A stretch of DNA of 64,000 nucleotides from the NCBI RefSeq assembly GCF_025311495.1, contig NZ_CP104398.1:186001-250000 (forward strand), written 5' to 3'. Under the pieces are notes generated by a model. It did no database searches and was not told where the DNA came from. It worked only from the letters and a program-made list of their open reading frames with translations. Position 1 is the first letter of the stretch; the number at the start of each line of letters is the position of its first letter. Positions 62,540 through 64,000 of the stretch are shown here, one piece after another. The position numbers and the translations under genes are program-made. The DNA comes from Limosilactobacillus oris. Its GTDB lineage: Bacteria > Bacillota > Bacilli > Lactobacillales > Lactobacillaceae.

Positions 62540-64000
62540 ATGAGTGAAATAGCTACTAAAAGTTTAGAAACATCATTGTATAGCGCTGCAGATGCACTAC
62601 GTTCTAAAATGGATGCCAATGAATACAAGAATTACTTACTAGGAATCATATTCTATAAGTATCTTTCTGACAGTATGCTCTATGAAATTGCTGACGAAAT
62701 TGGTGATGGTCGGGAGACTACCACGATAGCTGAAGCTCAGGAACTGTACGAAGAGAATACCGCTGATGAAGACCTGCGTGACGAATTAATGGATACATTT
62801 TCCTACGTCATTTCACCGGAAAACACCTTTACCAAGGTGATGGAACACGTTAACGACCATTCATTTCAAATCGTCAATTTGGCGGATGCGTTCAAAGAAG
62901 TTGAAGGGACTAATGAAATCTTTGAAGGTTTGTTTGATGACATTGACTTATTTTCACGTCGGTTAGGCAATAACGCACAAAAGCAAGCCGACACAATCAG
63001 CTCAGTCCTTGCGGCAATTAGTGAATTAGACTTGGTAAAGTCGTCTGGAGATAGCCTGGGAGATGCTTATGAATATTTAATTGGTCAATTTGCATCTGAT
63101 TCGGGCAAAAAAGCTGGCGAGTTTTATACTCCGCAAAAGGTATCAGAATTACTTACGCGGCTGACTTTGGTAGGCCATAATTATCCTGACGGAATAACCG
63201 TTTACGATCCAGCAATGGGATCCGGGTCCTTACTACTAAACTTTAAAAAGTACACTAAGCAGAAAGACGAAATTATTTACTATGGTCAAGAAATCAACAC
63301 CTCAACTTATAATTTGGCACGGATGAATATGATTTTGCACCATGTTGATACCGCTAACCAACACTTGCGGAACGGCGATACTTTAGATGCTGACTGGCCG
63401 CCTTCCGCTAAGACAAATTTTGATGCCGTCGTCATGAATCCGCCATATTCTCTTCATTGGTCTTCAGCAAAGGGGTTCTTGGAGGATCCACGTTTTAGTA
63501 AGTATGGTGTACTAGCACCGAAGTCGAAAGCCGATTATGCGTTTCTGCTTCACGGTTTCTACCACTTGAAAAACAGTGGAGTTATGGCAATTATTCTTCC
63601 TCACGGAGTACTTTTCCGTGGGGCAAAGGAAGGTAAAATCCGGCAAAAACTGCTAGAAGATGGTTCGATTGATGCAGTCATTGGCTTACCAGCAAACCTG
63701 TTCTACAGTACATCAATTCCAACAACAATCGTCGTGCTAAAAAAGAATAAGCAGGATCGGAGTGTTATGTTTATTGATGCTTCAAAGGAATTTGAAAAGG
63801 TTAAGAACCAAAATCAGCTCCGTGAAACTGATATCATGAAGATTCTGGATACTTATAAGAAACGCCAAGATGTTGATAAGTATGCCCATTTAGCCAGTTT
63901 CGACGAGATTAAAGAGAATGACTTTAATCTGAATATTCCTCGTTATGTTGATACCTTTGAGCCAGAACCAGAAATTGATTTAAAGCAAGTATCTAAAGAC
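62540..64000 (+). CDS. hsdM: Type I restriction-modification system, methylase subunit HsdM (3' end outside window)
   Basis: An open frame of 487 codons running to the last base. It has the HsdM N-terminal helical domain (ADALRSKMDANEYKNYLLGI) and the N6-adenine methylase core: AGEFYTPQKVSELL (about 193-206), SAM motif I DPAMGSGSLLLNF (about 223-235) and catalytic motif IV NPPYS (about 298). It methylates adenine in a bipartite target together with a specificity subunit HsdS, which is expected downstream with hsdR. AGGAGGG is 6 nt before ATG 62540; an in-frame ATG is at 62537. Composition is visibly richer in A+T than the rest of the window, suggesting horizontal origin. Confidence 0.95.
   Translation, partial: MSEIATKSLETSLYSAADALRSKMDANEYKNYLLGIIFYKYLSDSMLYEIADEIGDGRETTTIAEAQELYEENTADEDLRDELMDTFSYVISPENTFTKVMEHVNDHSFQIVNLADAFKEVEGTNEIFEGLFDDIDLFSRRLGNNAQKQADTISSVLAAISELDLVKSSGDSLGDAYEYLIGQFASDSGKKAGEFYTPQKVSELLTRLTLVGHNYPDGITVYDPAMGSGSLLLNFKKYTKQKDEIIYYGQEINTSTYNLARMNMILHHVDTANQHLRNGDTLDADWPPSAKTNFDAVVMNPPYSLHWSSAKGFLEDPRFSKYGVLAPKSKADYAFLLHGFYHLKNSGVMAIILPHGVLFRGAKEGKIRQKLLEDGSIDAVIGLPANLFYSTSIPTTIVVLKKNKQDRSVMFIDASKEFEKVKNQNQLRETDIMKILDTYKKRQDVDKYAHLASFDEIKENDFNLNIPRYVDTFEPEPEIDLKQVSKD

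Noticed and set aside
1-64000. tRNA genes, CRISPR arrays, insertion sequences, prophage
   Set aside because: No cloverleaf-like run with CCA end, no regularly spaced direct repeats, and no transposase or phage structural gene was seen; both recombinase-like proteins lack catalytic residues and att context.

Overview
The window is a contiguous stretch of a Lactobacillaceae chromosome, most likely a heterofermentative Limosilactobacillus (L. fermentum / reuteri / oris-like). Four things support this: G+C close to one half by eye with strong AAGGAGG ribosome sites; a Bacillus-type core gene order in its lactobacillus version; dnaE running directly into pyk with no pfkA between them, as expected of phosphoketolase fermenters; and a bile salt hydrolase close to the Ligilactobacillus salivarius enzyme as I remember it. 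Species cannot be fixed from the window. I saw no tRNA or rRNA gene, CRISPR array or insertion sequence.

Layout. 1-8.4 kb: rpsU end, yqeY, an inserted metabolic block (bile salt hydrolase, argG-argH), then the phoH-ybeY-dgkA-era-recO cluster. 8.4-15 kb: a glycine T-box controlling glyQ-glyS, then dnaG-rpoD. 15-19.2 kb: a PatA-type aminotransferase, trmK, a Nif3-family gene and pepT. 19.2-24.5 kb: a DUF2929 gene divergent from dnaE, then pyk. 24.6-29.8 kb: cvfB, a degenerate xerD, an orphan ribT, scpA, scpB, rluB, then an FMN riboswitch with the riboflavin importer ribU. 30-38.4 kb: the ypbB-recQ-ypbE-cmk-rpsA-der-hup-TPR run known from Bacillus. 38.5-44.8 kb: a second degenerate tyrosine recombinase, cca, an ABC-F ATPase, thyA-folA and a convergent haemolysin-III gene. 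45-50.3 kb: degV, a ypmR/ypmS-like pair, yozE, rbgA, rnhB, dprA. 50.4-61.1 kb: topA, an aldose epimerase, plsY, parE-parC with a LexA-type box, DUF1836, Nudix and ppaC. 61.3 kb to the end: a LacI-family regulator, then the edge of an A+T-richer type I restriction-modification locus whose hsdM runs off the window.

Most of the window is housekeeping: translation quality control (YqeY, YbeY, Era, RbgA, TrmK, CCA-adding enzyme, RluB, GlyQS, ABC-F), replication and chromosome handling (DnaG, DnaE, ScpAB, HU, TopA, ParEC, RecO, RecQ, DprA), and thymidylate/folate supply. Tight stop-start overlaps join phoH-ybeY-dgkA, trmK-nif3-pepT, ribT-scpA-scpB-rluB, ypbB-recQ and rbgA-rnhB into translationally coupled operons.

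The best lead is a pair of tyrosine-recombinase relatives that have both lost catalytic residues. One sits in the operon encoding the SMC partners ScpA and ScpB. This suggests a recombination-independent Xer role in chromosome organisation. Other leads are a repeated terminator hairpin with a fixed TTCGG-CTTTA-CCGAG tip, a LexA-like box at parE, palindromic control sites at degV, argG and hsdM, and a strong Shine-Dalgarno sequence before dnaG that serves no annotated start.
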